A stretch of 64,000 nucleotides of DNA from assembly GCA_963585895.1 (NCBI GenBank), contig OY757921.1, forward strand, positions 56,175,081-56,239,080. Direction: 5' to 3'. The notes beneath the pieces were generated by a model, which had not been told where the DNA came from, made no database searches, and saw only the letters and a program-made list of their open reading frames with translations. Shown piece by piece: positions 10,881 to 22,375 of the stretch. Each line of letters starts with the position of its first letter. The stretch's first letter is position 1. This DNA is from Sepioteuthis lessoniana (taxonomy: Eukaryota > Mollusca > Cephalopoda > Myopsida > Loliginidae). The position numbers and the translations under genes are program-made.

Positions 10881-12580
10881 TTGAGACCATTTCTCCTTAT
10901 ACCTAATTTGATATACCCTCTCTCTCTCTCTCAATTTGAAGAAAAACGAAAGAAAAGAAAAGAATAAAGACATTTATGTTCATGGACTATTCATTCATGA
11001 TATATTTGACACGTTGAATGTGTATATCTATACGTAGTAAAAGATTGATATATTTTAATGTTCCCACGTGGTCGGAGTTGTTATTTGAAGTGTCTTCTAC
11101 GAGTTTGTTATATCATATTTCTTTTCCAGCTTCTATTCGCCTTATGATATGCTCGCTTAAAATTGTCCTATTAATTCCTTTAAAAAGATCACACGGGAAA
11201 CCGGAATTGCCGACTACTATAATTAATATTATTACGTCTCAACCTAGAGGTCCATATCTTCCATTTTCTAGGGGAGGAAGACTAGTGGCCTTGGTGGGTG
11301 TGTGTATAGTGTGAAATTTGGAACCCCTTGCCAGCGGCGGTCTGTCTAGCCCTAAATCAATCCCTCACATAATATGCCAGTTCTTATGTGCCCGAGGAAA
11401 AAAACTCTGAACGAGGACTTATTCTACAAGGGAACAAGTCCCAAACTGCCCCGTCTTCACACGTGCGAAAATAAAGTCCCGTTTTGGGATTTTAAAGAAT
11501 TTGCCGTCACAAATGTTTTAACTTTTAACAAATCAGGTAACAATCCAAATAGTAATAATCAAAGTAACGGCGTGAATGACGAGGTTTTTTTTCCCAGACT
11601 GATCTCCACTACTGCCATATATGGAAGATGGAACAGCTCATTATGCTGAAAAGGTAGGTGATACCCAACAAGAATGATTTTTACTCTTAACCAATTCCAA
11701 ACAATGTAAAGTTGACATTTATAGGAAAAACTCAAAAATAAAAATATTTAGCTTTTTTTCAAGATTTGCTTTATTTATTGAAGGAACCTCGTTGAACTCG
11801 CTTTCAGAAACTTCTACCAAGTGATAAGTAAAAGGTTAAAGTTACAAAATAAAAACTTCTTCGAAGTAAAAGTTAAGTAATCAGTCTAAGAGAAAGAAAA
11901 CTGAATTCAAACCAGCTTTACTCCGCTTACAAATTTACTTTGAATCACATCCTACTCATGATTGAGGAGGTGGGAAGCTACATTTTACGAGATATCAGGG
12001 AATGCAAATTAGGTCTGTATAAAACTTGTGCCATGTGTCCCGCCACAACTCTATGGTAAAATAAAATGACATCAATCAAAATACATGTGCAGTGAGAAGG
12101 TTTGTTGATAAAATAAGTACGTCTAATCGTGCTATGGAAATTCTTCTGTCGTAACAAACAAAATAGAGTTCTGAGTCAAAAAGATGACAGAAAAGACATT
12201 GATTCGGACCGTATCACGATGCCAACAGGTTTAAAAGAAGGAAAAAAAAACATTAAATAACAACTTGGGTCATTATAAAGGAAAACTTGCATCCGCTAAA
12301 AAAAAAAAAAAAAGCTTATGTAATATTAAAGGCTTATCTGTATAAAGAAAATTATTTGAGCGAAACATAAACAAGTAAAATAGTTTAAATAGTTATCATG
12401 AACAAATAACCCAAATAAAACAATAATTACGGAAAGTCGACTGGCGAATAAATTTGAAAGATAAGATTAAAATTTAAGAAAAAACAAAAACTTTTTTAAG
12501 ATTGAAGAAAGTAAGATCATAAAAAAAAAGATTTAAACTTTGTCAAGGAAAAATCAGAAATAATAAAAGATTTCAAAATA
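10881..12580. other. region without recognised genes; one unassigned 91-codon ORF
   Basis: Mostly AT-rich DNA with a short (CT)n tract at 10917-10933 and A-runs. An open frame at 11374-11649 (plus; starts MPVLMCPRKK) resembles nothing I know and could be chance. A piece of SINE family C lies inside (see separate entry). Confidence 0.4.
11886..11985 (+). repeat. SINE family C, 3' body fragment
   Basis: GAATTCAAACCAGC..TTTACTCCGCTTA..ATGATTGAGGAGGTGGG corresponds to the 3' body of the copy at 32740-32960 (GAATTCAAACATGTTGTACT then CCGCTTA). The tRNA-like head is absent here. Confidence 0.5.
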
Positions 12581-12582
12581 TT

Positions 12583-12802
12583 TTTTTATATTTATATTTT
12601 TTATATTTATATTTATATTTATATTTATATTTATATTTATATTTATATTTATATTTTATAATATTTATATTTATATTTTATAATATTTATATTTATATTT
12701 ATATTTTATAATATTTATATTTATATTTATATTTATATTTTTTATATTTATATTTTTTATATTTATATTTTTTTATATTTATATTTTTTATATTTATATT
12801 TT
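12583..12802. repeat. (TATATT)n tandem repeat, about 220 bp
   Basis: A hexanucleotide array TTTATA/TATATT, interrupted by TTTTATAATA variants and T-run expansions. Confidence 0.95.
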
Positions 12803-13104
12803 GATTGATGCAATTCGATAAGTGCGATATTCGTTTCCTAATCAAACAACTCGTCCAGCATACTACCCCGCGTAAAAATTATAGAATCAATACAATGTTC
12901 ACTAGTTTTTTTTTAATTTTGCTGTAAGTAAACTAATAACAGATAAGATGCAAAATAATTTTTTTATTTAATAAGCAGAACATTCTTAATAGGGTATTCC
13001 TTAAACAAACTTGATTAAATTGTTTAAATTAACGGTATGATTTATTTGCTGTTGAATAAAAAAAAAACAATGAATATTCTCTAAATGTGCTAGTTCCATA
13101 ATTT

Positions 13105-13135
<31 letters not shown>

Positions 13136-13712
13136 AAGAAGAAGAAGAAGAAGAAGAAGAAGAAGAAGAAGAAATTACACAACAGAATGGAAGAAAGTCG
13201 ATTTGATTTTGTAAGATCATTAGGAAAAGTCTTTATCAAGGAAAGGCTAGAATAAATGTTTAAAAAATTGAAAATATCAAAAAACAACTAAAGTGATTCA
13301 TGAGTCGAAATATTGAAAAAGATGTTGAACTACTACAAGCGAAAATTATGGCACAAAGAAATCGGATATTTATTTTTTTCCAAAATAAGTTTTAATTTAA
13401 ATATTAATTCTTCCAACTCAGCAGCAAAATTGACGATGTTATTTAAACTTAGTTTTAGATTTATTCTTAAGGCGATTTTTTGCCTTTTAGGTCACTGGAA
13501 ATATATTTCACTTTCGTGGTGGGGGAACTATGAACTGGAAATTCTATTTTATATTACTGCAGTATTTGAAAATGCAATGGTCGGTATACTTATGTAGGGG
13601 ATTTTTAACTATATAACCTCTCTCAAAGAAAATGGAATTAGTATACTTACAGATGGTTTTTTATTTAGCAGTATAAACGGATAACAGATAAAACAGAAAA
13701 TATTTTTCTTGA
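12803..13712. other. AT-rich region with a (GAA)n tract, otherwise nothing recognised
   Basis: Contains (AAG)n at about 13108-13172 (roughly 21 units). An open frame at 13313-13597 shows no recognisable motif. Confidence 0.5.
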
Positions 13713-14251
13713 TTAGTGTAATATAATGGCCGAGGGATTTCGTTTAATGCCTTTGGGTTTAGTTAGGCTGAGAACCTTTCGGCTCAGTGCATAGGTTACT
13801 TAGGTGCAATATTAACACAGGTGTTCACGCGCGCGCGCAGAGCGAACGTGTCACTCAGAGATGTCACAATAGCCCAGATAGGAAACGGGGGCTAGAGAGT
13901 GCGGGTGACGTCACGCACCGGAAGCGCGCGGAGGATTTTGGGATTTTGAAGAAAGTTAGTTGAGATGAGACCTGCCTCGGGGGAGGACGGTTGGCTTTCG
14001 CTTGCTCACGGAGGCATTGGGCTGGTGTCGCACGAGATGGGGAGGGGGGCAGATAAAAAAGCCAGAATAGAAAGATTGTGCTTCTCTCTCCTTATATCGA
14101 AGAACCTTTAAACGCAAAGGTTATAAAAAGTTTCGTACCTGAACAAAGAAGTCGTTACGTGTTTTTCGAATTTCGAGATTCCTATGTTCTATCTTTATGG
14201 ACATTCGATGTACGTTTCACACATAGCCATATCATGGCTATGGTACATTAG
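13713..14251 (+). mobile_element. solo LTR copy 1 (531 bp) with 4-bp target duplication TTAG
   Basis: The LTR runs 13717-14247, begins TGTAATATAATGG and ends GGTACA, so the ends are TGTA...TACA. It is flanked by TTAG at 13713-13716 and TTAG at 14248-14251. A second copy of the same length lies at 21639-22169 with a different duplication, so these are two independent insertions and not one element's LTR pair. No internal coding region adjoins either copy. A 4-bp duplication would fit a Ty3-type integrase, but the superfamily cannot be fixed without the internal genes. Strand is arbitrary, chosen from promoter-like signals. Confidence 0.85.
13906..13913 (+). promoter_or_regulatory. CRE-like palindrome TGACGTCA in solo LTR 1
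   Basis: Exact consensus CREB/ATF octamer inside a GC-rich block (GCGGGTGACGTCACGCACCG) that is identical in LTR copy 2. An A/T-rich AGATAAAAAAGCC about 140 bp downstream could serve as a TATA-like element. The promoter role is inferred. Confidence 0.55.
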
Positions 14252-14399
14252 TTAAACATTCTTTTTTTTATAAAATATACATAAAACAATCAAGCTGAAA
14301 TCATTTGAATTAACAGCACATACAGAGGAAAATATTGTTAAATATCCCGATATTAAAAGAAATTGACCAAAAATTAGAATTAATTCTTACTTGCCTCTC

Positions 14400-15360
14400 C
14401 TCGAAATTTTATGACAAACTTTTGGGCAGGAATTTCTCTAATTTAAAGCAATATTCTTTATCAAAGTAATTTTAACTTTCCCGAATGGTACTTAATACAT
14501 CTTTTTTGGCGAATGAAGCGTTCTCATGAATCATTTTTTAGATTTCCACCATAAATGTTCGATTAGACTTAGATCCTAACTATTTGCTGGTCATATCATT
14601 GATTTTATAAACCTTTCTTGAAGAAAAAACTTCATTGTGACAAGATGTATTGTCGTCCTGAAAAATTACTTCATCACCAAACCAATTTTCTAACGATAGA
14701 ATGAAAACATTAGCTAGAATTTCAATGTACACATGTACATTGATTGCTGAGGTTGGAGTGCCACTTCCCCTGGTCCCTAAAATAACATGCAACCAATATC
14801 ATAAAAAACTTAAGAAAATTTCTTGTTTTATTCACCTAATCCTCTTTATAAGCCTTATTTGAACGGCACCAAACAAAAGTTCCAGCATCATCGTTTCGGA
14901 CAGTGCAGATTCTGGATTCATCACTAAATATCACTTTAATCCAATTATCCAAACGCCATGATTTTTTCTCTTTAGCTCACTTTAACTTCATTTTCTTCAG
15001 CTTGAGTGTTAGTTCTGGGTTTTTGATTTTCTCTATGTAAATCCCACTTCATTCAGTCGATTTCTTACAGTTCTGTCACAAACATCGACTTATGTTTCGA
15101 CTAATTTGTTTTTTATTTGTTTTATACTTTTTTCTATTCCCAAGGCATATTGCTTTCGGTTTTCTCTCCTGACGCTTTGCTGTCTTTCGCAGTCTAACAG
15201 TATGTTTTCTTTTTTTAACCACCCAATTTCTTTTGTTGGAGCAATGTTTCCTTTCAATTAGGTATATCCAATCACTTGTTGAGCTCCGCAAGAAGTGTCT
15301 TTTAACTGTAGACCGGATTTGTACATGGAAGCTTTAACTGGTATTTATTTTAGGAATGCA
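14400..15360 (-). pseudogene. Tc1-like DNA transposase remnant
   Basis: Minus-strand pieces in order: WRLDNWIKVIFSDESRICTV and GTFVWCRSNKAY (about 14850-14960), then GTRGSGTPTSAINVHVYIEI (14780 downward), WFGDEVIFQDDNTSCHNE (about 14630-14690) and a decayed tail matching the family's C-terminus (about 14410-14500: DKEYCFKL-KFLPK). FSDES and IFQDDN are the first two catalytic Asp positions of the DDE/D fold in Tc1 transposases. The third acidic residue region is degraded. The N-terminal helix-turn-helix zone (about 15076-15291) is frameshifted. Several stops; no terminal inverted repeats found. Confidence 0.75.
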
Positions 15361-15984
15361 AATTACAAGATCATTCCATCATTTTTTTTCTTCAGCAATG
15401 AAATAATATTTTCCTCAGGTTTGTAAAAAATTATACCATTGATTCAAATAATTTTAAAATATCTAAAAATATTTTTTGAATATTTCAAATACTCTATAAA
15501 GTCATAACGTTCAATTATTGAATAAAAATCTTTTGTGTTTTATTTGTTATTAGTTTATTTACGGCAAAATAAAAACCTAAGTGAGCACCCTGTAAGTGTG
15601 ATGATTCCGTAATTTGGTGCCAGAGCTAGTATGCTTTGAGCTTAATAAAATATTTCAATTCCTTAACCGAATCTGCACAAAAAATGAAACATGCATTTTC
15701 ATTAAACTTAAAACGAATTCTTTCATTGTTTACTTTATGTGTATATGCTTGTTTATTTCACGATCAATAATAAAAGAATTAAGTTAGTTTCTATCTCTTG
15801 ACGTTACATGCACCAAAAAGATGTTATATAAATCATATTATCTTTCGATGATCACAGATTTCCAAAATGAATAACTCACTTGTTATGGACTTTCAAAATA
15901 TTAACCTCACTTTTTATGGGTTATCTAAGACAGTTGCATTTATTTTTAAGTCTAACAGGTAATACTGAATTGAAATTAAATTAG
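15361..15984. other. AT-rich region, nothing recognised
   Basis: No coding, RNA or tandem-repeat signature recognised. Confidence 0.45.
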
Positions 15985-16405
15985 CTGAAGTTATGTCCAT
16001 ATTAGTGGAATGGCATTTTTACATGAAACTAAATAAGAAGTTTTGTTCAGATTAGAGGGGAAACATTATTACATGTAACTAAATAGGGAGAGGTTATTTC
16101 TGGTTTGGCGGGGAAACATTATAACTAAATAAGAAGTTATGTCAGATCAGCGAGGAGCATTATTATATGAGACTAAATAAGAAGAAGCTATGTCCGGATT
16201 AGTGCAGAATATTAATACATGGGACTAAATCGGAAGTTATGCCCTGATTAAGCAAGAACATTATTACATAGGGCTAAATAGGGAGAACTTATATCCGGAT
16301 TAATGTAAAAAAACATTATTACATGAGACTAAATAAGAAGTTATGTCTGGATTAGCGGCTAAACATTATTACATGAGCCTGAATAAAATGAGTTTATATC
16401 TGGAT
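15985..16405 (+). repeat. diverged minisatellite, 50-60 bp unit, about 7 units
   Basis: Repeats of a unit containing AACATTATTACATGAGACTA and then AATAAGAAGTTATGTC..GGATTAG. Units near 15995, 16060, 16110, 16160, 16210, 16260, 16315 and 16360 vary by substitutions and small indels. Two further units appear at about 17062-17145 on the far side of the inverted SINE-B copy, so the array was interrupted or locally rearranged. Confidence 0.75.
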
Positions 16406-16500
16406 TAGGTATGGTTTCGTTTGGTGTGGTTGGGTTTTATGGCAGGTCAACCATTGTAGATTATTTAATGTCAAATCCGTTTATACATATATTGAATATG
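16406..16500 (-). repeat. shared SINE A/B 3' tail (reverse orientation)
   Basis: On the plus strand: TTTTATGGCAGGTCAACC..TTGTAGATTATTTAATGTCAAAT, the reverse complement of the tail consensus GGCATTAAATAAYCTACAAR-GGTTGATATGCCAT. Confidence 0.6.
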
Positions 16501-16616
16501 CATGATTTTAAACTCATTTTGTTGAAAACATTTTCAAACGAATCTAAGCTCATTTTTTTTTCGCTCTCAGTAAAAAGGTTTCAAGTACTGCTATATATCA
16601 CTAACAATTCAATTAA

Positions 16617-17062
16617 ACATCGGTCATTATACACAGTTAAATAATCAAGCAGTCATATTTCTAAGAATTCAATTTAGCATAAGTCATTTGTTTGCACACA
16701 CTTTTAATGTCAAGTAGTTCTGTTTGACCTTATCAAGTGCTACCACTCCAAGTCAGAGTGGATCTGGTAACAATGGCAATGAAGGTGTACTCCACACTTT
16801 CTAAAGCTCCAATACTGAAGCCTCACCATCAGATTGTTTTGTGTCATTTCCAGGACACTCATTGGAGGAGTCTTATCCCTCTACAGAGATGCAGTCTGCG
16901 TATTCTAGAACCCCAGCCGATTAGTGGGAAAATATCATCACATTGTACTAAATAAGAAATTAAAATTAAAATTAAAAGTGTGTGCAAACAAATGACTTAT
17001 GCTAAATTGAATTCTTAGAAATATGACTGCTTGATTATTTAACTGTGTATAATGACCGATGT
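16617..17062. repeat. exact 92-bp inverted repeat flanking a SINE-B head
   Basis: Arm 16617-16708 is the exact reverse complement of arm 16971-17062. The 262-bp spacer contains a SINE-B head in minus orientation. The arms contain the family's tail-side sequence (GTGTGCAAACAAATGACTTA). Perfect identity over 92 bp means the inversion is recent or kept identical by gene conversion. Confidence 0.9.
16728..16925 (-). repeat. SINE-B head copy 1
   Basis: Plus-strand landmarks: GTGCTACCACTCCAAGTCAG, CCTCACCATCAGATTG, AGGACACTCATTGG, CCCCAGCCGATTAG. The same landmarks in the opposite sense define the copies at 43635 and 44090. Confidence 0.8.
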
Positions 17063-17524
17063 AAACATTCTTAAATGAGACTAAATAAGAAGGTATGTTT
17101 GGATTGACGTGAAAACATTATTACATAGGACTAATTAAGTGAATGTTTATTGTTAATGAGTGTATAAAACTTTGTAAGTGGAACCACACGAGAAAAGATT
17201 TTCCGTTTCATTGTCTTCTCCACTCCGATTCTAACTCGGTATTCCATTCTAAATGTGTGCGAAAATTTATCTGAATAAACTTTTTCCCCAATCATAAAAC
17301 GAAAGATCCTTTTAAAATCAACAAATCATCAGAAAAAAGGGGGATTTAAAAAATAAAACAGTAAAATCGAAAAGACGAAAGACGCATTGAGAAGATTAGT
17401 GAAAATCTTAGAACTCTTCACACGTGAAAATAAATGTATATCATTTTTTATTCACTTACGTTTACCTACGATTCTATCGGGTTCTATTTCCTATTTCCTT
17501 GTATATACTTAATACTTATATTAT

Positions 17525-17745
17525 TCGAAGCAAGGGTTCCTTGGGTAGTGCAATGGTTAGCAAGCTTGACTAGCAAACCTGCAAGAGTGAGTTTGAGTCT
17601 CATTAGATGCCCCATTCATTTTGCCTTGTACCACATCTAAGCAAAAAGCTTTGTAAATTACTATATGATTCGAAACATTGTGAACAAGTAACAACAAGGT
17701 AACTGATAAATCAAGTTGATGTGGTGGGAAAGTTGTAACAGAATA
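17525..17745 (+). repeat. tRNA-derived SINE (single copy of its type here)
   Basis: tRNA-like head with box A region GTGCAATGGTTAGCAAG (about 17548) and box B region GAGTTTGAGTCTC (about 17588), followed by a non-tRNA body ending near a GTGGTGGGAAAG stretch. The head differs from SINE-A, -C and -M. Confidence 0.5.
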
Positions 17746-17789
17746 ACCAGTCATAACATAATAGAGAAAATTATTGACAACATTTGGAG

Positions 17790-19035
17790 ATGATCAGGTC
17801 ACTAACTGGTAAGTCCTCATCATATGTTAAGAACTCGGCCCATTTTGTGGAGAGAATCAGTGATGTCCCCATTCATTCTAACTAGATGGTGAGTTTGGAT
17901 GTAGTGAGTCTGTTTACAAAGGTACCTACAGATGAGACACGGGATAAACTAGCTGCAGACCCCTAGCTGGAAGAACACACTTGTATCCTGGTAGATAATC
18001 TAATGGAAATGTTGACTTTCTGTGTGGAGAAAACCTACTTTGGGATGGAATCTGATATATACCGACAAGAAGGAATGGCTATGGGTTCGCTATCGTCACT
18101 AGTTTTGGCTAACATATACATGGAATACTTCGAAGAAGTGGCATTAGGAACTACATCACAAAAGTCATCTGCGTGGCTTATATTCGTAGATGACACATTC
18201 ATTCTCTGGCCTCATCAGGAAAATGTTCAGATATTACTTGATCACGTGAACCCAATCCGACCATCTCTACAGTTCACGATGGAAAAAGAGCAAGACAACA
18301 AATTACCCTTCCTCGATGTATTAGTAACACCCACAGAGCAAGGATTCAGGTCTTCACCGGACAGTACCTCAATTTCAACTCCCATTAGCCACATACAGTA
18401 AAGAAAGGAATAGTCCGTTGCTTACAACATCGAGCAAAAACCATTAGTTGCGATACTGATGCATATCAAGGAGAAATGATTAGTCTGAGACACAACCTCC
18501 ATCGTAACAACTCCCCAGAGAGCATAACATCGGCTCAAAGAAACCTAAATAGAAGGATAGAGGACAATAGCCGAAAACTCACCACGGTATGTCTGCCCTA
18601 TATCAAAGGACTAGCCGAAAGGATCCAAAAGATATGTAGTCCATATGACATCAGGACAGTATTCACAAGTGATTCAACTCTCCGGAGGTATCTCTTCCGA
18701 GTCAAGCAACCAACGGAATTTAACATGACCAAGAACTGTGTTTACTCCATCCCTTCCAGTTGTGGTGAAATATACAAAGGTGAGACAGGTTGCCTACTAA
18801 AAGTAAGGCTAGAAGAACATCGGAAAGCAGTAGTACGAGGTGAGATTGAAAGGTCGGGTATGGCGGACCATATATGGAAGGAAAAGGGAAATCATCTGCC
18901 CTTATGGGATAAAATTGAAATAATTGATAGGAGGATTAGACGCTTTAAGGAATCAGCATATATGTTGGGCTACACTAGATTATTCAAAATGGATTGGTTT
19001 CATCAGTGAAAATAAACAACAACGTTATACTTAGT
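17790..19035 (+). mobile_element. Penelope-like element (PLE) remnant, 5' truncated
   Basis: RT followed by a GIY-YIG endonuclease domain, the defining Penelope architecture. It starts mid-RT (TGKSSSYVKNSAHFVERISD in the DNA near 17805-17870) and ends after the GIY-YIG C-terminus near 19009. No terminal repeats were found. Confidence 0.8.
17800..19009 (+). pseudogene. PLE reverse transcriptase + GIY-YIG endonuclease, frameshifted
   Basis: Open stretch 18003-18401 (132 codons) has GMAMGSLSSLVLANIYMEYF (motif B area), FVDDTFILW (catalytic motif C, FVDD at 18183-18194, with Phe where Tyr is common) and KLPFLDVLV (the FLD motif typical of PLE RTs). Upstream, about 17885-17960 reads MVSLDVVSLFTKVPTDETRD (motif A: SLDVVSLFT), interrupted by two stops. 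A frameshift near 18375-18400 separates it from 18476-19009 (177 codons), which ends in the endonuclease: NCVYSIPSSCGEIYKGETG (GIY-YIG core) and VRLEEHRKAVVRGEIERS, then MADHIWKEKGNHLPLWDKIE. A short piece just after EIIDR is deleted compared with the family. Role: retrotransposition with a GIY-YIG nick. This copy is inactive. Confidence 0.8.
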
Positions 19036-19368
19036 TTTCACCATTTTCTTCCATTTTTTATTCATATATATGATCTACATAAACATTTTATTCCGTTAAA
19101 TATAAAATATTGATTTGTTTTCGTTTTGTTTTTGTTTGTTTGTTTGTTTGTTTGTTTTTTGTTTTTTGTTTTTTTGTCTTGTTTTTTTATTCCTTATAGC
19201 AAATGTGTCATCCTAATTTGTCGATAATTTTTTACCAGAACCAATACAAGTTTACTTGAAATATAGATATGAAAGTAGTTATTACTTAGTATATTTGGAC
19301 TACTGGCCTCATCTTAATTGAATAAAATAAAGATGAGGTCACTTGTCCGAGTATTTTAAGTAATAACA

Positions 19369-19405
<37 letters not shown>

Positions 19406-19615
19406 CATGATCTATTAAGTCGTCCTGATTTCTCTTCGTGGCATCTTTCAGGGCAATGACGGTTACTTGGCAGCACCTATCTCCTCCCAAAGTAACATAA
19501 CTAAGATTCTAATTGTCTACATGATGCCACTGCCAAGGAATGATTGCTGACCTGGCTTATTATCGAACGCCTAAGAGAAATTGCCTTTCACAAAGTTAAA
19601 CGACTTCACTGTGCA
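19036..19615. other. low-complexity stretch: (GTTT)n and (ATT)n tracts
   Basis: T/G-rich tract at about 19120-19190 (GTTT units) and (ATT)n at 19366-19404. No gene seen. Confidence 0.7.
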
Positions 19616-19745
19616 GCTATTTATCGAGAGCTTGGGTCGAGGGTAAAAGTGGATTCATACCTTTACCCAAGGTCATTCGTTTGAAATGAACGTAAACTGA
19701 TCCAGCCTGTATTTTCGCGTTGTAAGTTATGCAATTATAAAGTAA
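19616..19745 (-). repeat. SINE-A middle module fragment
   Basis: GTGGATTCATACCTTTACCC then AAGGTCATTCGTTTGAAATG matches the middle part of the copies at 26460 and 32470, all in reverse orientation. The tRNA head is too decayed to call. Confidence 0.5.
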
Positions 19746-21135
19746 GAAAGGAAAACTTGTAAACGTTAGAAGGTAAAAAGAGAGAGATAAAAGTTTCCTT
19801 TATAAAATTGAAATGGGCTATAACTGTTTGCGTTTTATATTACTCATACGTCAAGGTCGGAGCAAAAAGTCAATTATAGCGTTCTCTAATTATAGCGTGA
19901 ATGCATAATGCATACGTAACTCGAGTAAAACTTAAATAATGAAAACGTTTGCTATATGTGTATGTGTAAGAGAAATAGAATTTCCCCAAATTTAATTCTA
20001 AAAAGCATTTGGCAAATAAAATCTCTTGGATGGAATAAAATTCGAAATTTAATATTTGATAATGCTACAGCAAGAGTAGAATCTTTTAACGACTATAAAA
20101 ATTAACGTTAAGCATTTTTTTAATTTTCACAGTCTGAATGCCAATTTCGACAAGTGTTTTTCTCAAGACATTTTTAAAACTTTTTATGGTTCGATAAATT
20201 GGTAAACTCTGGCGGTTCCTGCTGAAATCCTTTCCTATTTTTTATACAAATCACTAATGAAACCATATCTTACAACAACAAAAAAATTATGGTCGCTTAA
20301 AAGAATTTCTAATAATCATCTTGCATAACAACTTAATATAATATTTTAATTATTCCTAACCAATTATGTCGTTATCTTCCCCAATTTTGGGTTAAATAGT
20401 ACCACTACTATACTTCTACAAATATGTCTTTAGGATTAAATAATCTACAAAGTTTGATATGCCATTAAATCAAACCAATTGGTACGTGATGTTTCCAGCG
20501 GCAACTGGAATTCGAATCACCGTCGGATTCTCGATGTTTCTAATTCGAGAGAAAAAAAACTTTCTTTTCTTTCGGATTATACTCCTGATAATCCTTTAAT
20601 GGAAACTTAATCCCATTTAAACCTCGTTGATATTTTTGATGTTGCTAAATCATCGCATTGGCCGATTCCTTCTTCAGCCACTGTCAGATGCCCGTTTCTT
20701 TTTCTCTCGGATTAACATCAAGGATTCGAAGATGAGGTTTTATAACATGAATGATCTCTGGTATATAAATGACACTTCTAAATCTTATTGAAAATAAGAG
20801 GGTTTTTTTTTTATTTTAAGTACTTTTTTTTCGGAAAGGCAAAGACTAAAATATTCTATTCCTATATCAGATAATAAAAAATAATTTCTATATTCGTTAG
20901 GTTTTCTTTTTGTCAAACTTTTACAAACATTGAATAGCTTTTTCTTGGTTTCTGAACGCCATTAAGTTACAGGTTAACAGCAAAATTTTACCTAAAATCC
21001 TTTACTATTCAGCATGTTTGATCATTACTTGCCTAAAGTTCACCAAAAAATCTTTAAAGTCATTTTATCGGAAATAGTTGTGTTTAATTGTTGAATTTAA
21101 GTCTGTTTGACAGGTTTGTAAAGTTTTTCTAATGA

Positions 21136-21176
<41 letters not shown>

Positions 21177-21455
21177 TGATATATAAAGTAGATGTTAACC
21201 ATCAAAATCTTTTTTCCAGTTATATCAGCATTGATTTCAGTCCAATTATGTAAGAAAAATGACTGTTTGATATCAGTTAAAATGTATCTGCCTTATGATA
21301 TTGTTGCGGGTGTCAGTTGAATCAAAGCACCAAATCAACATAGTATTTGGAAAAGAAAGAGCAGTTTATGAAAGGTTCTCTAAGTTTCAATGAATCAGTG
21401 AACAGAATTCAGGTAAATCATCCTAATTTATGGATTTCTGACTTCTCAAGGGCAT
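19746..21455. other. AT-rich region with a SINE tail and a (TA)n tract
   Basis: No gene recognised. A SINE A/B tail lies at about 20390-20495 (TAAATAATCTACAAAGTTTG then ATATGCCATTAAATCAAACC). (TA)n at 21138-21171. The rest is unassigned. Confidence 0.5.
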
Positions 21456-21560
21456 TAGTGCCCAATGAAATGCAAAAATCTTCGTCCAGGATTTGAAATC
21501 GGATTCCCGATTCCATTTTCTACGACGATAACCATTACACTTAACGTGCCTATACGATAA
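21456..21560 (-). repeat. SINE family C head fragment
   Basis: Reverse complement of the head: CCAGGATTTGAAATCGG (box B area), CCATTTTCTACGACGATAACC and ACACTTAACGTGCC. Confidence 0.6.
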
Positions 21561-21634
21561 CGTGAAAATAATTATAAAATGGCCGACATCTAAGCGATAT
21601 ATATAGCGCAATTACAGACGATCAAATCAACGTC

Positions 21635-22173
21635 TATATGTAATATAATGGCTGAGGGATTTCGTTTTATGCCTTTGGGTTTAGTTAGGCTGAGAACCTT
21701 TCGGCTCAGTGCATGGATTACTTAGGTGCAACATTAACACAGGTGTTCATGCGCGCGCGGAGTGGACATTTCACTCAGAGATGTCACAATAGTCCAGATG
21801 GGAAACGGGGGCTAGAGAGTGCGGGTGACGTCACGCACCGGAAGCGCGAGGAGGATTTGGGGGATTTTGAAAAAGTCAGCTAGTTGAGTTGAAACTAGAC
21901 ACCGAACGAGAAGGGTCGACCTTCGGGGCTCGCAGAGGCGAGACGAATTTGCGCGCTACGGGTGTTGGGGGCAGAGGAAAAGCCAGAATAGAAACAATGT
22001 GTATCTCTCTCCTTATGTCGAAGAACCTTTAAACTAAAAGGTAATAAAAAGTGTCGTACCTTAACTAAGAAGTCGTAACTATTTTCGTGTTTCGAGATTC
22101 CTATGTTCTATGTAAATATATTATGAACAGTCTATGTACGTTTCGCATATTCGTATAGGGTATGGTACATATA
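21635..22173 (+). mobile_element. solo LTR copy 2 (531 bp) with 4-bp target duplication TATA
   Basis: The LTR runs 21639-22169, starts TGTAATATAATGG and ends GGTACA, as copy 1 does. It is flanked by TATA at 21635-21638 and 22170-22173 (weak alone in AT-rich DNA, but it agrees with the 4-bp size of copy 1). The two copies have equal overall length although they differ by compensating indels and many substitutions around 21850-21960. The CRE-like TGACGTCA is at 21826-21833. Confidence 0.8.
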
Positions 22174-22261
22174 AAGTTACATAAATGCAGATAGATACAC
22201 ACATGTACACAAATACGTTTATCAATACACACATGCGCCTGCGCCCAAAGACACATAAACA

Positions 22262-22375
22262 CATCAAGTGCATTTAGCGTAGCGGTTATCGTGGATGGCA
22301 ATGAAATCGGTGACCCGAGTTCAAATCTAGGACAAGGCTCTTTGCTTTTTATTTCTACACCCACCACATACATAC
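22262..22375 (+). repeat. SINE family C head
   Basis: TTAGCGTAGCGGTTATCG (box A area), GGTGACCCGAGTTCAAATCT (box B area) and CAAGGCTCTTTGC. The best-preserved head of the family in this window. Confidence 0.7.

Noticed and set aside
13717..22169. One complete 8.4-kb LTR retrotransposon bounded by the two LTRs
   Set aside because: Each LTR has its own matching 4-bp flanks, different from the other, and the sequence between them holds Tc1, SINE and Penelope remnants, not gag-pol.
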